64,000 bases of DNA from assembly GCF_015240255.1 (NCBI RefSeq), contig NZ_CP061205.1, forward strand, positions 2,625,501-2,689,500, read 5' to 3'. The translations under genes and the position numbers were made by a program. Source of the DNA: Kordiimonas pumila. GTDB taxonomy: Bacteria; Pseudomonadota; Alphaproteobacteria; Sphingomonadales; Kordiimonadaceae. The notes beneath the pieces are model-generated. The model saw only the letters and a program-made list of their open reading frames with translations, was not told the origin of the DNA and did not search any database. Positions 1 through 8,290 of the stretch are shown here, one piece after another (within the stretch, counting starts at the first letter, position 1; each line of letters opens with the position of its first letter).

Positions 1-220
1 CAAGATTTCTAAGCGCCTTAAAAATAGTAAAAGAAGTTAAAATAAGGATAAAACTGCCGACAAGAACAGCCGCAGTGCTGCCCCATATTAAATAAAAGAT
101 CAGCGAAACCCCGCCAGCACCAATAAAGCCAGAAAGTGCTGTTGCCAGCAAACGCATACCAGAGCGCATCTCATTATCAAGAAGCGCCTCCCTGATGGGT
201 TGGGGTAATCTGCTCTCCAT
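1..220 (-). CDS. partial small membrane protein downstream of flhB
   Basis: This reading frame starts at an ATG at 220 and runs off the left edge, leaving about 73 codons. The visible part has a short charged N-terminus (MESRLPQP...) followed by two hydrophobic stretches, about residues 24-44 and 47-65, so it is probably an integral inner membrane protein. It lies 73 bases beyond the flhB stop on the same strand and could be the last gene of the flagellar operon. I do not recognise the family. No strong ribosome site precedes the ATG. Confidence 0.55.
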   Translation of the reverse strand, partial: MESRLPQPIREALLDNEMRSGMRLLATALSGFIGAGGVSLIFYLIWGSTAAVLVGSFILILTSFTIFKALRNL

Positions 221-293
221 AAAGCGCCTGCTATTATCCTTTATTTGAAATTTTTACTACCATAGCGGGGCTTTCATATCAGTTACAAGAGCC

Positions 294-1373
294 TTATTTA
301 CGGGGTTTCAACCCTGCTTTACGAAGCTTCATAATATAGCTGATAACTTCAGCCACAGCTTTATAGTGGTCAGGATGAATTTCATCATCAATATCAACAC
401 TGGCAAATAGCGCGCGAGCAAGTGGTGGATTCTCTATAATTGGTATTTTATGTTCTTCTGCGGCCTCTCTAATCCGCATTGCAACCTCATCTACACCTTT
501 AGCTAGCAATACAGGCACCTGCATGTTCTCGTGCTTATATTCAAGTGCAACAGCATAGTGTGTTGGGTTTGTTATAACGACATCCGCTTTAGGAACATTT
601 GACATCATTCGGTGCATGTGTCGGTCCATACGTATTTGTCGAAGCCTTGCTTTTATTTTTGGGTCACCATCAGATTGCTTGCGCTCGTCCTTAACCTCCT
701 GCTTTGTCATCTTCATTTTTTTATGAAACTGATATTGCTGATACGAATAATCTATGGCTGCAATGATGCACATAATAATCAAAACACCTATTATGAGCTT
801 TATTGCCATAACATGAATTAACCCGAGTACTGCTGCCGGTGATAAAGACATGATTGTATCAAGCCTGCCGCGCTCAGGGTATACAATTAAAACAATAACA
901 CCACCAACGGTGATCAATTTTGCAGTGATTTTGCCAAACTCAACAAAAAATCGAGCAGAGAATATCTTTTTAGCCCCCTTCAGGAGCGACAGGTTTGAAA
1001 TATTTGGCTTAATTTTTTCTGTCGTGATTATAAAAGAGTTTTGCACCCTATTAGACATGATAGCCGCCGCTATAAAAACAGCAAATGGAATGGAAACAAC
1101 CCAAAAAACCTGCGCTAACAAACTGAACAACAGCTCAGTAAAGTTAAGCTCATCCGTTGTCATCTCATGAACACGGCCCATGAAAACCCTGAGCGGATCT
1201 CGCACACCTGACACAATATAGTTACCGCCCGCAGCGAGAACCGCTGCCGCAGAAGCCAGCATTATAAGGGTTTTAACCTCCTGACTGCTAGCCATCTCCC
1301 CTTTTTCATGAGCATCCTCAAGTTTTTTACTGGTTGGCTCTTCGGTTTTTTGGCTGTCATCTTCTTCTGCCAC
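294..1373 (-). CDS. flhB: flagellar type III export protein FlhB
   Basis: FlhB is the membrane gate and substrate-specificity switch of the flagellar export apparatus, moving export from rod/hook to filament subunits. The 359 residues have the family layout: a hydrophilic N-terminus with the EEPTSKKLEDA-type start, four membrane segments (about 34-50, 86-106, 150-165 and 182-207), then a cytosolic C-terminal domain. The autocleavage motif NPTH is at residues 269-272. The gene is three bases downstream of fliR and ends the recognisable flgB-flgC-fliE-fliQ-fliR-flhB run. A second, short FlhB-C-like gene lies at about 3.8 kb on the other strand. Confidence 0.97.
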   Translation of the reverse strand: MAEEDDSQKTEEPTSKKLEDAHEKGEMASSQEVKTLIMLASAAAVLAAGGNYIVSGVRDPLRVFMGRVHEMTTDELNFTELLFSLLAQVFWVVSIPFAVFIAAAIMSNRVQNSFIITTEKIKPNISNLSLLKGAKKIFSARFFVEFGKITAKLITVGGVIVLIVYPERGRLDTIMSLSPAAVLGLIHVMAIKLIIGVLIIMCIIAAIDYSYQQYQFHKKMKMTKQEVKDERKQSDGDPKIKARLRQIRMDRHMHRMMSNVPKADVVITNPTHYAVALEYKHENMQVPVLLAKGVDEVAMRIREAAEEHKIPIIENPPLARALFASVDIDDEIHPDHYKAVAEVISYIMKLRKAGLKPRK

Positions 1374-1376
1374 AAG

Positions 1377-2135
1377 CTATCCAATCATTGCTTCTAAGAG
1401 GCTCTGAAAATTCTGCAGAAAGTATTTCATTATTGAACCCATCAAAACCATAATCAGGGCAAAGCCCATAAACAGGTTAATTGGCATACCAATAAAAAAC
1501 ACCTGAAAGCCCGGAACCATACGCGCAACAAGACCAAGGCCAAGATTATAGATCATGCCGTAAACAATAAAAGGTGCAGCCATCTGAAAGCCCAGAGCAA
1601 AAGACGACGACACATATTGAGTTGTAATTGTGGCAAAGTCTGCAACGGGTATAGCTTCTCCCACAGGGAACTTCTGATAGCTGAAAACCATGCCCGTTAA
1701 CATCATATGATGCAGGTTTGTTACCAGTATCAACACAATCGCCAATAGATTAAAAAACGACGCTACTAGTACACTCTGGCTGCCTTGTGATGGGTCAAAC
1801 GTTTGTGCAGCCGCGAGGCCTGTCTGAAAAGCAATGATAGTACCTGCCACGTGGATTGCTGACATGAGCAGCCTAATAGTAAGGCCCAGAATAAGACCAA
1901 TCGTTAATTCTTTTATGAACAAGCCTGCCAAGACCAAGACATTAGCAGGCATTGGCGGCAACACCTTGCTAACCACCGGGTAAATTACCAGAGATAGCGC
2001 CATTGCAAAAGCAACGCGCATACGCTGGGGTATACTGCTTTCACTAAAAACAGGAACCACCATAACCAGTGCGGCCATACGAACTGTAATTAAAAGGAAC
2101 GCAAAGGCTTCAGCAGGGAGGACATCGCCCAGCAT
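1377..2135 (-). CDS. fliR: flagellar biosynthetic protein FliR
   Basis: FliR is a core membrane component of the flagellar export gate, assembling with FliP and FliQ and contacting FlhB. The 252-residue protein is almost wholly hydrophobic with about six membrane segments. It has typical FliR features: an early R-x-x-ALVMVVPVFSE stretch after the first helix and a GLAAAQTFDP segment in the middle. It sits three bases upstream of flhB and three bases after fliQ, so it is almost certainly co-transcribed and perhaps translationally coupled with both. Confidence 0.96.
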   Translation of the reverse strand: MLGDVLPAEAFAFLLITVRMAALVMVVPVFSESSIPQRMRVAFAMALSLVIYPVVSKVLPPMPANVLVLAGLFIKELTIGLILGLTIRLLMSAIHVAGTIIAFQTGLAAAQTFDPSQGSQSVLVASFFNLLAIVLILVTNLHHMMLTGMVFSYQKFPVGEAIPVADFATITTQYVSSSFALGFQMAAPFIVYGMIYNLGLGLVARMVPGFQVFFIGMPINLFMGFALIMVLMGSIMKYFLQNFQSLLEAMIG

Positions 2136-2138
2136 GGG

Positions 2139-2405
2139 TTATCCGCCAACAATGATGCGTTCAGCAATTCTGGTCATTAAATCACTTATATTGCGCCCCA
2201 TAAAAGGGAGCGTGAACATAAGCGCTGCAAAAACTGCCATAATTTTGGGTACAAAAGTAAGTGTCATTTCCTGCAACTGCGTTAAAGCCTGAAAAAAGGC
2301 AATGAACAAGCCAACAACAAGTGCTACCGCCAAAATTGGCCCAACGGTCAACAAAAGTGTGGTTAGAGCATCGCGCGCCACATCCATGACTTCCAGTTCA
2401 GTCAC
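2139..2405 (-). CDS. fliQ: flagellar biosynthetic protein FliQ
   Basis: FliQ is the small two-helix component of the FliP5-FliQ4-FliR1 export gate. The 88-residue protein has two long hydrophobic helices (about 15-40 and 50-70) separated by the characteristic QALTQLQEMTLTFVPKI loop, which is diagnostic of the family. It is encoded between fliE and fliR in a tightly packed operon. Confidence 0.97.
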   Translation of the reverse strand: MTELEVMDVARDALTTLLLTVGPILAVALVVGLFIAFFQALTQLQEMTLTFVPKIMAVFAALMFTLPFMGRNISDLMTRIAERIIVGG

Positions 2406-2417
2406 ACGGCACCCCTA

Positions 2418-2744
2418 TTAGATTGGCATTTTCAGAATATCATTATATGCCGCTATTACTTTGTCCCGAACAGTAACGACGGTATCAACAACCATTTCTG
2501 CATTAGACACTGCCGTTACCAGGTCAACCATATCAGCTTCATCCACCAGAGCTTTGGCTGACTGAATTTCTGTATTGTGTGTTGCTGCAGTAACATTACC
2601 AATAGCATCGCTTACAAGAGCAGAAAAAGCTGATCTAGGCTCGCCAGAAATACCGTCTTTGCCGTCCCGGGCACCAAGCCCGTCTTGCATCTGTTTTGTT
2701 GCCTGCGAATAGGCACTAACAGCGTCTAGTTGCTTTATATTCAT
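2418..2744 (-). CDS. fliE: flagellar hook-basal body protein FliE
   Basis: FliE links the MS ring/export gate to the proximal rod and is among the first exported subunits. The 108-residue protein has a variable N-terminus and the conserved C-terminal helix, with VSNAEMVVDTVVTVRDKV followed by AYNDILKMPI, matching the family signature around the V-R-x-K-x-x-x-A-Y-x-x-I-x-x-M pattern. There is no signal peptide, as expected for a type III-exported protein. It follows flgC by ten bases. Confidence 0.95.
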   Translation of the reverse strand: MNIKQLDAVSAYSQATKQMQDGLGARDGKDGISGEPRSAFSALVSDAIGNVTAATHNTEIQSAKALVDEADMVDLVTAVSNAEMVVDTVVTVRDKVIAAYNDILKMPI

Positions 2745-2754
2745 GCTTCAAAGC

Positions 2755-3162
2755 CTACCTTAAAAGATCAAGCGTCATTGTAGCCATGCGTCGGCTCGCT
2801 TCCATAGCATTCAGGTTTGATTGATAAGTACGTTCAGCCTGCCGCATATCCATCATTTCAATGAGGCCGTTCACATTCGATGTTTTAATATAACCGGCAC
2901 CATCCGCAGCAGGATTACCAGGATCATACTGCTTACCAAATTCCTTTTGGTCAAAATCAACCCCGCTTGCTTTCACAATTTCCACGCCGTTTACTCTATC
3001 CATTTCTGTTTGAAATGTCACAATTTTACGTCGGTACGGGTCAGCGCCGGGTTCAGATGCAATGGAGTTTTGGTTTGCAATGTTTTCAGAAATCACACGC
3101 ATGCGAACTGACTGAGCACGCAGCCCAGATGCAGAGGCAATCATTGCTTTTTCTAAATCCAT
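2755..3162 (-). CDS. flgC: flagellar proximal rod protein FlgC
   Basis: FlgC is one of the proximal rod proteins of the basal body. The 135-residue protein has the N-terminal rod/hook motif (ISENIANQNS, about residues 24-33) and the C-terminal heptad helix ending in NLNAMEASRRMATMTLDLLR that mediates axial packing. It lies between flgB and fliE in the same operon. Length and both terminal motifs are normal for FlgC. Confidence 0.96.
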   Translation of the reverse strand: MDLEKAMIASASGLRAQSVRMRVISENIANQNSIASEPGADPYRRKIVTFQTEMDRVNGVEIVKASGVDFDQKEFGKQYDPGNPAADGAGYIKTSNVNGLIEMMDMRQAERTYQSNLNAMEASRRMATMTLDLLR

Positions 3163-3202
3163 ATCTGGCTCCTTTAAACAAAGCTACGGTACGTACGCCT
3201 TA

Positions 3203-3640
3203 CTAGCGTCCACCAGAACCTTTTCCCATGGCTGCCTTTAGCAAGCCGACATTTTTTTTATACAGGTTAACAACCATACTATATTTCATCTGGTTATCAG
3301 CAAGTTTCATCATTTGCTCTTCAAGAATCACAGAGTTACCAGACAGGGTCTCTTCACCGCCTTTAACTTCACGTGCTTGTGATTCAGCGCCTGCCATAGC
3401 ACCACTTGTGTTCATATGCCTGTTATTTGTAACACGCATTGACGTGGTTGACCCTGCTGAACCTTTTTCTGTAACCAGATTACTTAGAATGCTGGAAAAA
3501 TCCTGCTTTTCCAGTTCCTTAGCTTTATAATTTGGCGTATCAGCATTGGCAATATTCTGGCTAATAACATTCTGATTATTATTAAGCCAGCTCATACGCT
3601 CCTTGAGTGCAGCCATTATGGGTATTGATGTTAAATTCAT
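3203..3640 (-). CDS. flgB: flagellar proximal rod protein FlgB
   Basis: FlgB is a proximal rod subunit. The 145-residue protein carries the N-terminal rod signature (QNVISQNIANADTPNYKAK, about residues 23-41) and a C-terminal amphipathic helix. It is the first gene of the leftward flagellar operon, so the operon promoter should lie in the roughly 130-base gap between this start and the divergent FlhB-like gene. I could not identify a convincing sigma-54 or sigma-28 element there. Confidence 0.95.
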   Translation of the reverse strand: MNLTSIPIMAALKERMSWLNNNQNVISQNIANADTPNYKAKELEKQDFSSILSNLVTEKGSAGSTTSMRVTNNRHMNTSGAMAGAESQAREVKGGEETLSGNSVILEEQMMKLADNQMKYSMVVNLYKKNVGLLKAAMGKGSGGR

Positions 3641-3769
3641 TACCTGCCTTTACGTTCGTAGCAACCTATAGCGTTCCTTTATAGTAACATGCCATAACAG
3701 CAGTTAACAAGTTGCAAACGAGTGCTTTTTTCTTTGCGCGTTCTTCTAAGACTTGCTTTTTCCGGTTTC

Positions 3770-4114
3770 ATGACGCTGAATATAGTCATGGATCATAAAC
3801 TTGATAATAATGAGAGCCTTACCAAAGCTATTGCCATTAAAGGCGATAACGCTGGAAACACACCCCACATCACCGCCAAAGGCGAAGGGATGGTTGCCGA
3901 GCGTATTCTAGATATTGCTTTTGCTGAAGGTGTTAAAGTTCGGCAAGATAAGGACCTGACAGAACTACTATCTGCCTTTAATGTTGAAAGCCCTGTCCCC
4001 CTTGAAGCGTTGCATGTTGTTTCACTTATTCTTGAGCGAGTTTATGCTGAAAATAACCGGCTTCAAGGCCAAAAACTCGCTACAGATGACAAAGCCGAAA
4101 GCACTTCTACATGA
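3770..4114 (+). CDS. small FlhB C-terminal domain-like protein (export switch paralogue)
   Basis: About 115 residues corresponding only to the cytosolic C-terminal domain of FlhB/YscU, without the membrane part. The tell-tale region is KAIAIKG (in place of the NPTHYAVAL strand), then ...HITAKGEGMVAERILDIAFAEGVKVRQDKDLTELL, which parallels the post-cleavage region of FlhB. The NPTH autocleavage motif is absent (GDNAGNTPHI instead), so it cannot self-cleave in the same way. The frame can be extended back to a GTG at 3722. I prefer the ATG at 3770 or 3788 because the upstream residues are unlike the family. It overlaps fliO by ATGA, implying coupling with fliO-fliP. Confidence 0.75.
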   Translation: MTLNIVMDHKLDNNESLTKAIAIKGDNAGNTPHITAKGEGMVAERILDIAFAEGVKVRQDKDLTELLSAFNVESPVPLEALHVVSLILERVYAENNRLQGQKLATDDKAESTST

Positions 4115-4407
4115 TTACAGAAACACTAACAGCTTTTAGTGCCTTGTTTTTCATCCTTGCGATTATGGGGGGCATGGCATGGGCTATTCGTCACTTTGGT
4201 TTAATACCAGGAAGCCCAAAGATCAAATCTGGCTCCAAGCAAATTGAAATACTTGAAAGCCGAATGATTGATGGTAGAAATAGACTTGTTGTGGTGCGCT
4301 GGCAGGGGCAAGAATACCTTCTCGCCACGAACCCAAACGGAATAACACCTATTAGTAAATCAACGCCGGATTTTGGGGAAATGCTAGATCATGAAACTGC
4401 AGATTAA
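4111..4407 (+). CDS. fliO: flagellar biosynthetic protein FliO
   Basis: FliO is a small bitopic membrane protein that helps assemble the FliP ring of the export gate. The 98 residues contain one N-terminal membrane helix (about 8-26). A basic cytoplasmic domain follows with the FliO pattern IEILESRMIDGRNRLVVVRW and then a QEYLLATNP strand. It starts in an ATGA overlap with the FlhB-like gene and overlaps the start of fliP by 17 bases. This location directly before fliP is the usual one. Confidence 0.85.
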   Translation: MITETLTAFSALFFILAIMGGMAWAIRHFGLIPGSPKIKSGSKQIEILESRMIDGRNRLVVVRWQGQEYLLATNPNGITPISKSTPDFGEMLDHETAD

Positions 4408-5206
4408 GCGACCTTCACTCAAAATCAGCAAACAGTTGTTTGTGAAAGCCTGTGTCTTTTTCCTACCCATATTAGTGGCAGGTAGCCTTGCTATATCATC
4501 TGGTGCTATCGCCCAGTCCTTAAACCTTGATCTAGGGCAGGAAGGAACTATAAGCGGCCGGGTTATTCAAATGATCTTGCTGCTAAGCGTATTAAGCTTG
4601 GCCCCTAGCATCCTTGTTATGATGACAAGCTTTACCCGTATTGTTATTGTTTTTTCTTTTCTGCGCAGTGCAATGGGTACACAGCAAAGCCCGCCAAACA
4701 TGGTTATCGTGTCATTATCCTTGTTTTTAACCGGCTATGTTATGGCGCCTACATTCTCCCAAGTATATGATCAGGCTATTGAACCGTTAGTGAATGAAGA
4801 AATTGAAGCAACAGAAGCGTATGAGCGCGGTTCAAAACCGATGAAAGACTTTATGCTTTCGCAGGTAAGGGATAAAGATCTAGCCTTATTTGTAGACCTA
4901 TCAGGCAGTAGCGTATCTTCTGTAACGCCTGATACAATTCCCATGACAACACTTGTCCCAGCCTTCATGATCAGCGAAATTCGGCGCGCGTTTGAAATTG
5001 GGTTTCTTTTATATATTCCCTTTGTTGTCATTGATATGGTTGTTGCCTCCATCCTGATGTCGATGGGTATGATGATGCTGCCGCCCATTATGATCGCGAT
5101 GCCGTTTAAGCTGATTTTCTTTGTGATGGTGGACGGCTGGAACTTGGTAGCAGGCTCACTAGTGCAAAGCTTTGGCCAGACACCCCCACCAGGAGTGGGA
5201 AGTTAA
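4391..5206 (+). CDS. fliP: flagellar biosynthetic protein FliP
   Basis: FliP forms the pentameric core of the flagellar export gate. The 271-residue protein begins with a basic region and a cleavable signal peptide ending near residue 42 (SSGAIAQS), as in many FliP proteins. The conserved block RVIQMILLLSVLSLAPSILV followed by MMTSFTRIVIVFSFLR is present, as is the C-terminal DMVVASILMSMGMMMLPP segment. It is the last gene of the short rightward operon, and its stop codon lies inside a 25-base perfect inverted repeat. Confidence 0.96.
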   Translation: MKLQIKRPSLKISKQLFVKACVFFLPILVAGSLAISSGAIAQSLNLDLGQEGTISGRVIQMILLLSVLSLAPSILVMMTSFTRIVIVFSFLRSAMGTQQSPPNMVIVSLSLFLTGYVMAPTFSQVYDQAIEPLVNEEIEATEAYERGSKPMKDFMLSQVRDKDLALFVDLSGSSVSSVTPDTIPMTTLVPAFMISEIRRAFEIGFLLYIPFVVIDMVVASILMSMGMMMLPPIMIAMPFKLIFFVMVDGWNLVAGSLVQSFGQTPPPGVGS

Positions 5207-5219
5207 TTTAACTTCCCAC
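5195..5219. terminator. perfect inverted repeat between convergent fliP and prfC
   Basis: Two 12-base arms (GTGGGAAGTTAA and its complement) flank a single central T, and the fliP stop codon lies within the repeat. Its position between convergent genes suggests a bidirectional transcription terminator or RNA-stabilising hairpin. Neither side is followed by a clear run of T, so a canonical intrinsic terminator is not certain. Confidence 0.5.
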
Positions 5220-5248
5220 ATAATGACAGAGATACAGTACTTTACGAC

Positions 5249-6832
5249 TTAAACTACTTCTTCCTTCGTGCGCAAGAATTTCAGGCTTGGAAAATCATCC
5301 TTGGCCTTATCAAGGTGCCAGCTGTTGCGGGCCAGATAAACCGGGGAACCAGTATGATCAATTGCCATTGAGGCCCTATTCTGATCCATAAACTGTTTGA
5401 TCTCACGCGCTTCACCCTCCACCCATTCTGCCGTTAAAAGGGTAGTTGATTCAAACTTAACTGGAACCTGATATTCGGTTCTAATCCGGTCAGCCAGTAC
5501 ATCAAATTGCAAGGCGCCCACAACACCGACAACCCAGTCACTGCCTAGATACGGTTTAAACACACGCGCAGCGCCCTCTTCTGCCAACTGCTCAAGTGCT
5601 TTGCCAAGGTGTTTGGCCTTCATCGGGTCTTCTGATCTTACCTTTTGGAGGATTTCAGGCGCAAAAGATGGAATGCCCGTAAAGTGCAGTGTTTCCCCCT
5701 CAGTAAGGCTATCCCCAATTCTAAGGTTGCCGTGGTTTGGTATACCAATAATATCACCAGCAAAAGCTTCTTCCGCAATTTCGCGGTCCTGCGCCAAAAA
5801 CAGCTGTGCATTATGGATAGCCATTATTTTGCCAGAGCGAATATGTTTTAACTTGATCCCTTTTCTAAACCGACCAGAAACAACACGCACAAAAGCAATG
5901 CGGTCCCTGTGTTTAGGGTCCATATTGGCCTGAATTTTAAAGACAAAGCCAGAAACCTTGTCCTCAAAGGGGTCAACACTGCGCTCAATAGCTTTGCCGG
6001 GTCTGGGCTTAGGGGCCACATTACCAAGGCCAGTTAACAACTCTTGAACACCAAAGTTATTAATAGCGGAACCAAAAAATACGGGCGTTAATGTTCCTTC
6101 CAGATAATCCTCAAGCGTGAACGGTGGGCATAGTTCCTGCACCATCTCCACATCTTCACGCAGTTTTGCCAAGGCATAGTCTGGCAAAAGTGTAGCTAGC
6201 TTTGGATCATCAAGGCCTTTACATTTAATACCCTGCGACAGAGATGCACCTTTACCGCGATCAAACAGAATAAGCTGGTTATGAATGAGATCATAACACC
6301 CTAAAAAATCACGCCCCATGCCTATGGGCCAACTTGCCGGAGTTACATCAAGAGCAAGCTTTTGTTCAACTTCATCAAGCAATTCAAAAGGGTCGCGAGC
6401 CTCTCTATCAAGCTTATTAATAAAGGTAGTAATAGGCATGTCGCGCAGCCTGCAAACTTCAAACAGTTTTCGCGTTTGTTTTTCAATGCCTTTTGCAGCA
6501 TCAAGCACCATAACCGCGCTATCAACAGCGGATAATGTTCTGTATGTATCTTCAGAAAAATCTTCGTGACCAGGCGTATCAAGAAGATTAAAGGTTTTGC
6601 CCTCAAAATCGAAGGTCATCACGGATGAAGCAACAGAGATTCCTCGTTCCTGCTCCACTTTCATCCAGTCCGAGCGGGCACGTCGGCGCTCACCTTTGGC
6701 CTTCACTTCACCGGCCAACTGAATAGCACCACCAAACAACAACAGCTTCTCTGTAAGTGTTGTTTTACCCGCATCCGGATGCGAAATAATCGCAAATGTT
6801 CGGCGTTTATCAATTTCGTCAGCAAAAGCCAT
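5249..6832 (-). CDS. prfC: peptide chain release factor 3
   Basis: RF3 is a GTPase that recycles RF1/RF2 from the ribosome after peptide release. From the ATG at 6832 the protein is 527 residues, close to the usual family length. An upstream in-frame ATG at 6874 would add 14 atypical residues. The G1 loop SHPDAGKTT is at 17-25, followed by the switch II motif DTPGHEDFSEDTYR and the NKLDRE G4 motif. The next domain carries the RF3-type DPKHRDRIAFVRV segment. It is convergent with fliP and monocistronic. Confidence 0.95.
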   Translation of the reverse strand: MAFADEIDKRRTFAIISHPDAGKTTLTEKLLLFGGAIQLAGEVKAKGERRRARSDWMKVEQERGISVASSVMTFDFEGKTFNLLDTPGHEDFSEDTYRTLSAVDSAVMVLDAAKGIEKQTRKLFEVCRLRDMPITTFINKLDREARDPFELLDEVEQKLALDVTPASWPIGMGRDFLGCYDLIHNQLILFDRGKGASLSQGIKCKGLDDPKLATLLPDYALAKLREDVEMVQELCPPFTLEDYLEGTLTPVFFGSAINNFGVQELLTGLGNVAPKPRPGKAIERSVDPFEDKVSGFVFKIQANMDPKHRDRIAFVRVVSGRFRKGIKLKHIRSGKIMAIHNAQLFLAQDREIAEEAFAGDIIGIPNHGNLRIGDSLTEGETLHFTGIPSFAPEILQKVRSEDPMKAKHLGKALEQLAEEGAARVFKPYLGSDWVVGVVGALQFDVLADRIRTEYQVPVKFESTTLLTAEWVEGEAREIKQFMDQNRASMAIDHTGSPVYLARNSWHLDKAKDDFPSLKFLRTKEEVV

Positions 6833-7289
6833 AAAGCATCCATCATTTCTGTCAGCTGAAAAGTCGCCGCACACTAGCTGTTTTGTCTCTTATGTAAAGG
6901 AAAACGTGATTCAAGCATCCTCAAGAAGTTAACAAAACATTAACAACTATTTCTAATCAGGCATGAAAAAAGTAACTACAAAAAATGCCTATATACCGGC
7001 AAATATTGACCATAAATACATTAAAAAATCTTACCAACTCTGTAATACTTTACCTTAAGAAACATTATTGGTAACCATTTTTTTCAGTCAAAACAAAGGC
7101 TTGTTCTAATTTAGACAGCATTGCTGCCTTTTGGCTCGATTGTTGCTCTTTCAGTATCAGTAGTGTCGTTACAACCAAAACAACACTGCAAGGTTTGCCG
7201 AAAGCAAACAGTTTAATAATTGAAAAAGCTACAGAATTTGGCCCCTGCTCAAAACATAAGGACCGAATTCATAATTGGAGAGGCTGGCA
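6833..7289. other. intergenic region between prfC and the hydrolase gene
   Basis: A 457-base AT-rich gap between divergent genes. It should hold the leftward prfC promoter and the rightward hydrolase promoter. I see no credible gene or RNA. Short palindromes are present, such as TGGTAACCA near 7069-7077 and CAGCATTGCTG near 7117-7127, but they are too short to call as operators. Confidence 0.4.
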
Positions 7290-8159
7290 ATGAATACTTT
7301 ACACAATTTAGCAGTTTCGAGTCCATTTCATCGTTTTTCTTTTGAAGGTTTTCCACTGCATATGAAAGAGTATGGCCGTGGCAAATCAAAGATTCCACTT
7401 GTGTTTATCGGTGGAGCTTTCCAAAATATTAACCAAATTGAAAAACTCAGCCTAGCATTTGCAGAAAAAACTTGGGTTATAGCTGTTGATACACCCGGTA
7501 ATGGCGACACAGGCGTTTTACCACACCAATATGATTTTAACTTTATATGCAAAGCTATTCGTCACGGACTTGAAAGCCTTGGCGTTGACAGAATAAACCT
7601 TCTTGGATGTAGTTATGGTAGCATTATTGCCATGAAGTATGCCCAGCTGTTTCCGAACATTGACCGCCTAGTAGTTGGCGCAGCGATGGCACATATACCG
7701 GATAGAATTGAGTATATTTTCAACCTGCTTTTATTCCAGTTAAAATGGCAAAAGATGGATGATTTTGCGAACGGCTTTACCGATCTTATGACAAACCCTG
7801 AACTGCGTGAAACCAATAAACTTTGTCGCATAACAGGTGAAAAATTGCGCCATGCGCTATTACACGCAAATAATGGCATGAAAGAACAGTTTACCCACAA
7901 TACGCTTAGAATACTACAGTATGGCGAAACTGACTTAACTAAAATGCCAGATATTGAAACAACTGTTTTTACCGGTGAACACGACAGCTTTACCCCGGTC
8001 GAGGATAACAAAACTGTCGCTAAAGCCTTTAAACGGGGTCGTTTTGTTTCTATCCCTAATGCTGATCACATGTTCCATGTTGAACAGTTTAGAACAACTG
8101 TAGCAACGATATTGGAAGCCGCAATTGGGCACACCGAACAAGAAAGTGTTGCCGCTTAA
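7290..8159 (+). CDS. alpha/beta-fold hydrolase, possibly RhlA-like
   Basis: A 289-residue alpha/beta hydrolase. The nucleophile elbow GCSYG puts the serine at residue 108. The acid is probably the Asp in TGEHDSF and the histidine the one in NADHMFH near the C-terminus. The early FIGGAFQN strand-loop and overall layout resemble RhlA-type acyltransferases as much as ordinary esterases, but I could not align it and the substrate is unknown. The ATG at 7290 is chosen over the upstream TTG because GGAGAGG lies seven bases before it. A strong terminator follows at 8262-8290. Confidence 0.75.
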   Translation: MNTLHNLAVSSPFHRFSFEGFPLHMKEYGRGKSKIPLVFIGGAFQNINQIEKLSLAFAEKTWVIAVDTPGNGDTGVLPHQYDFNFICKAIRHGLESLGVDRINLLGCSYGSIIAMKYAQLFPNIDRLVVGAAMAHIPDRIEYIFNLLLFQLKWQKMDDFANGFTDLMTNPELRETNKLCRITGEKLRHALLHANNGMKEQFTHNTLRILQYGETDLTKMPDIETTVFTGEHDSFTPVEDNKTVAKAFKRGRFVSIPNADHMFHVEQFRTTVATILEAAIGHTEQESVAA

Positions 8160-8178
8160 CAAACCATATCTTTCATGA

Positions 8179-8201
8179 GCCGGGTTTTCCTAAAGCCCGG
8201 C
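8179..8201. terminator. GC-rich hairpin after the hydrolase gene
   Basis: A GCCGGG...CCCGGC stem, extendable to nine pairs with one G-U, lies 20 bases past the hydrolase stop. No T-run follows, so it may be a processing or stability hairpin ahead of the better terminator at 8262-8290. Confidence 0.35.
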
Positions 8202-8261
8202 CATAATCAAAACTGGTTATAGCAGCATCAATGACCAGTTATATTTTCTGTAATTTTAAGA

Positions 8262-8290
8262 AAGTGGTTAGTCAAAACCACTTATTTTTT
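8262..8290 (+). terminator. intrinsic terminator of the hydrolase gene, overlapping the tetR stop
   Basis: An eight-base stem (AAGTGGTT / AACCACTT) is followed on the + strand by ATTTTTT, the classic Rho-independent form. It ends the rightward hydrolase transcript, and its right arm includes the last codon of the convergent tetR gene. Confidence 0.8.

Noticed and set aside
3641-3769. Sigma-54 or sigma-28 flagellar promoter between the divergent flagellar operons
   Set aside because: I found no TGGCAC-N5-TTGC or TAAA-N15-GCCGATAA type match good enough to report.
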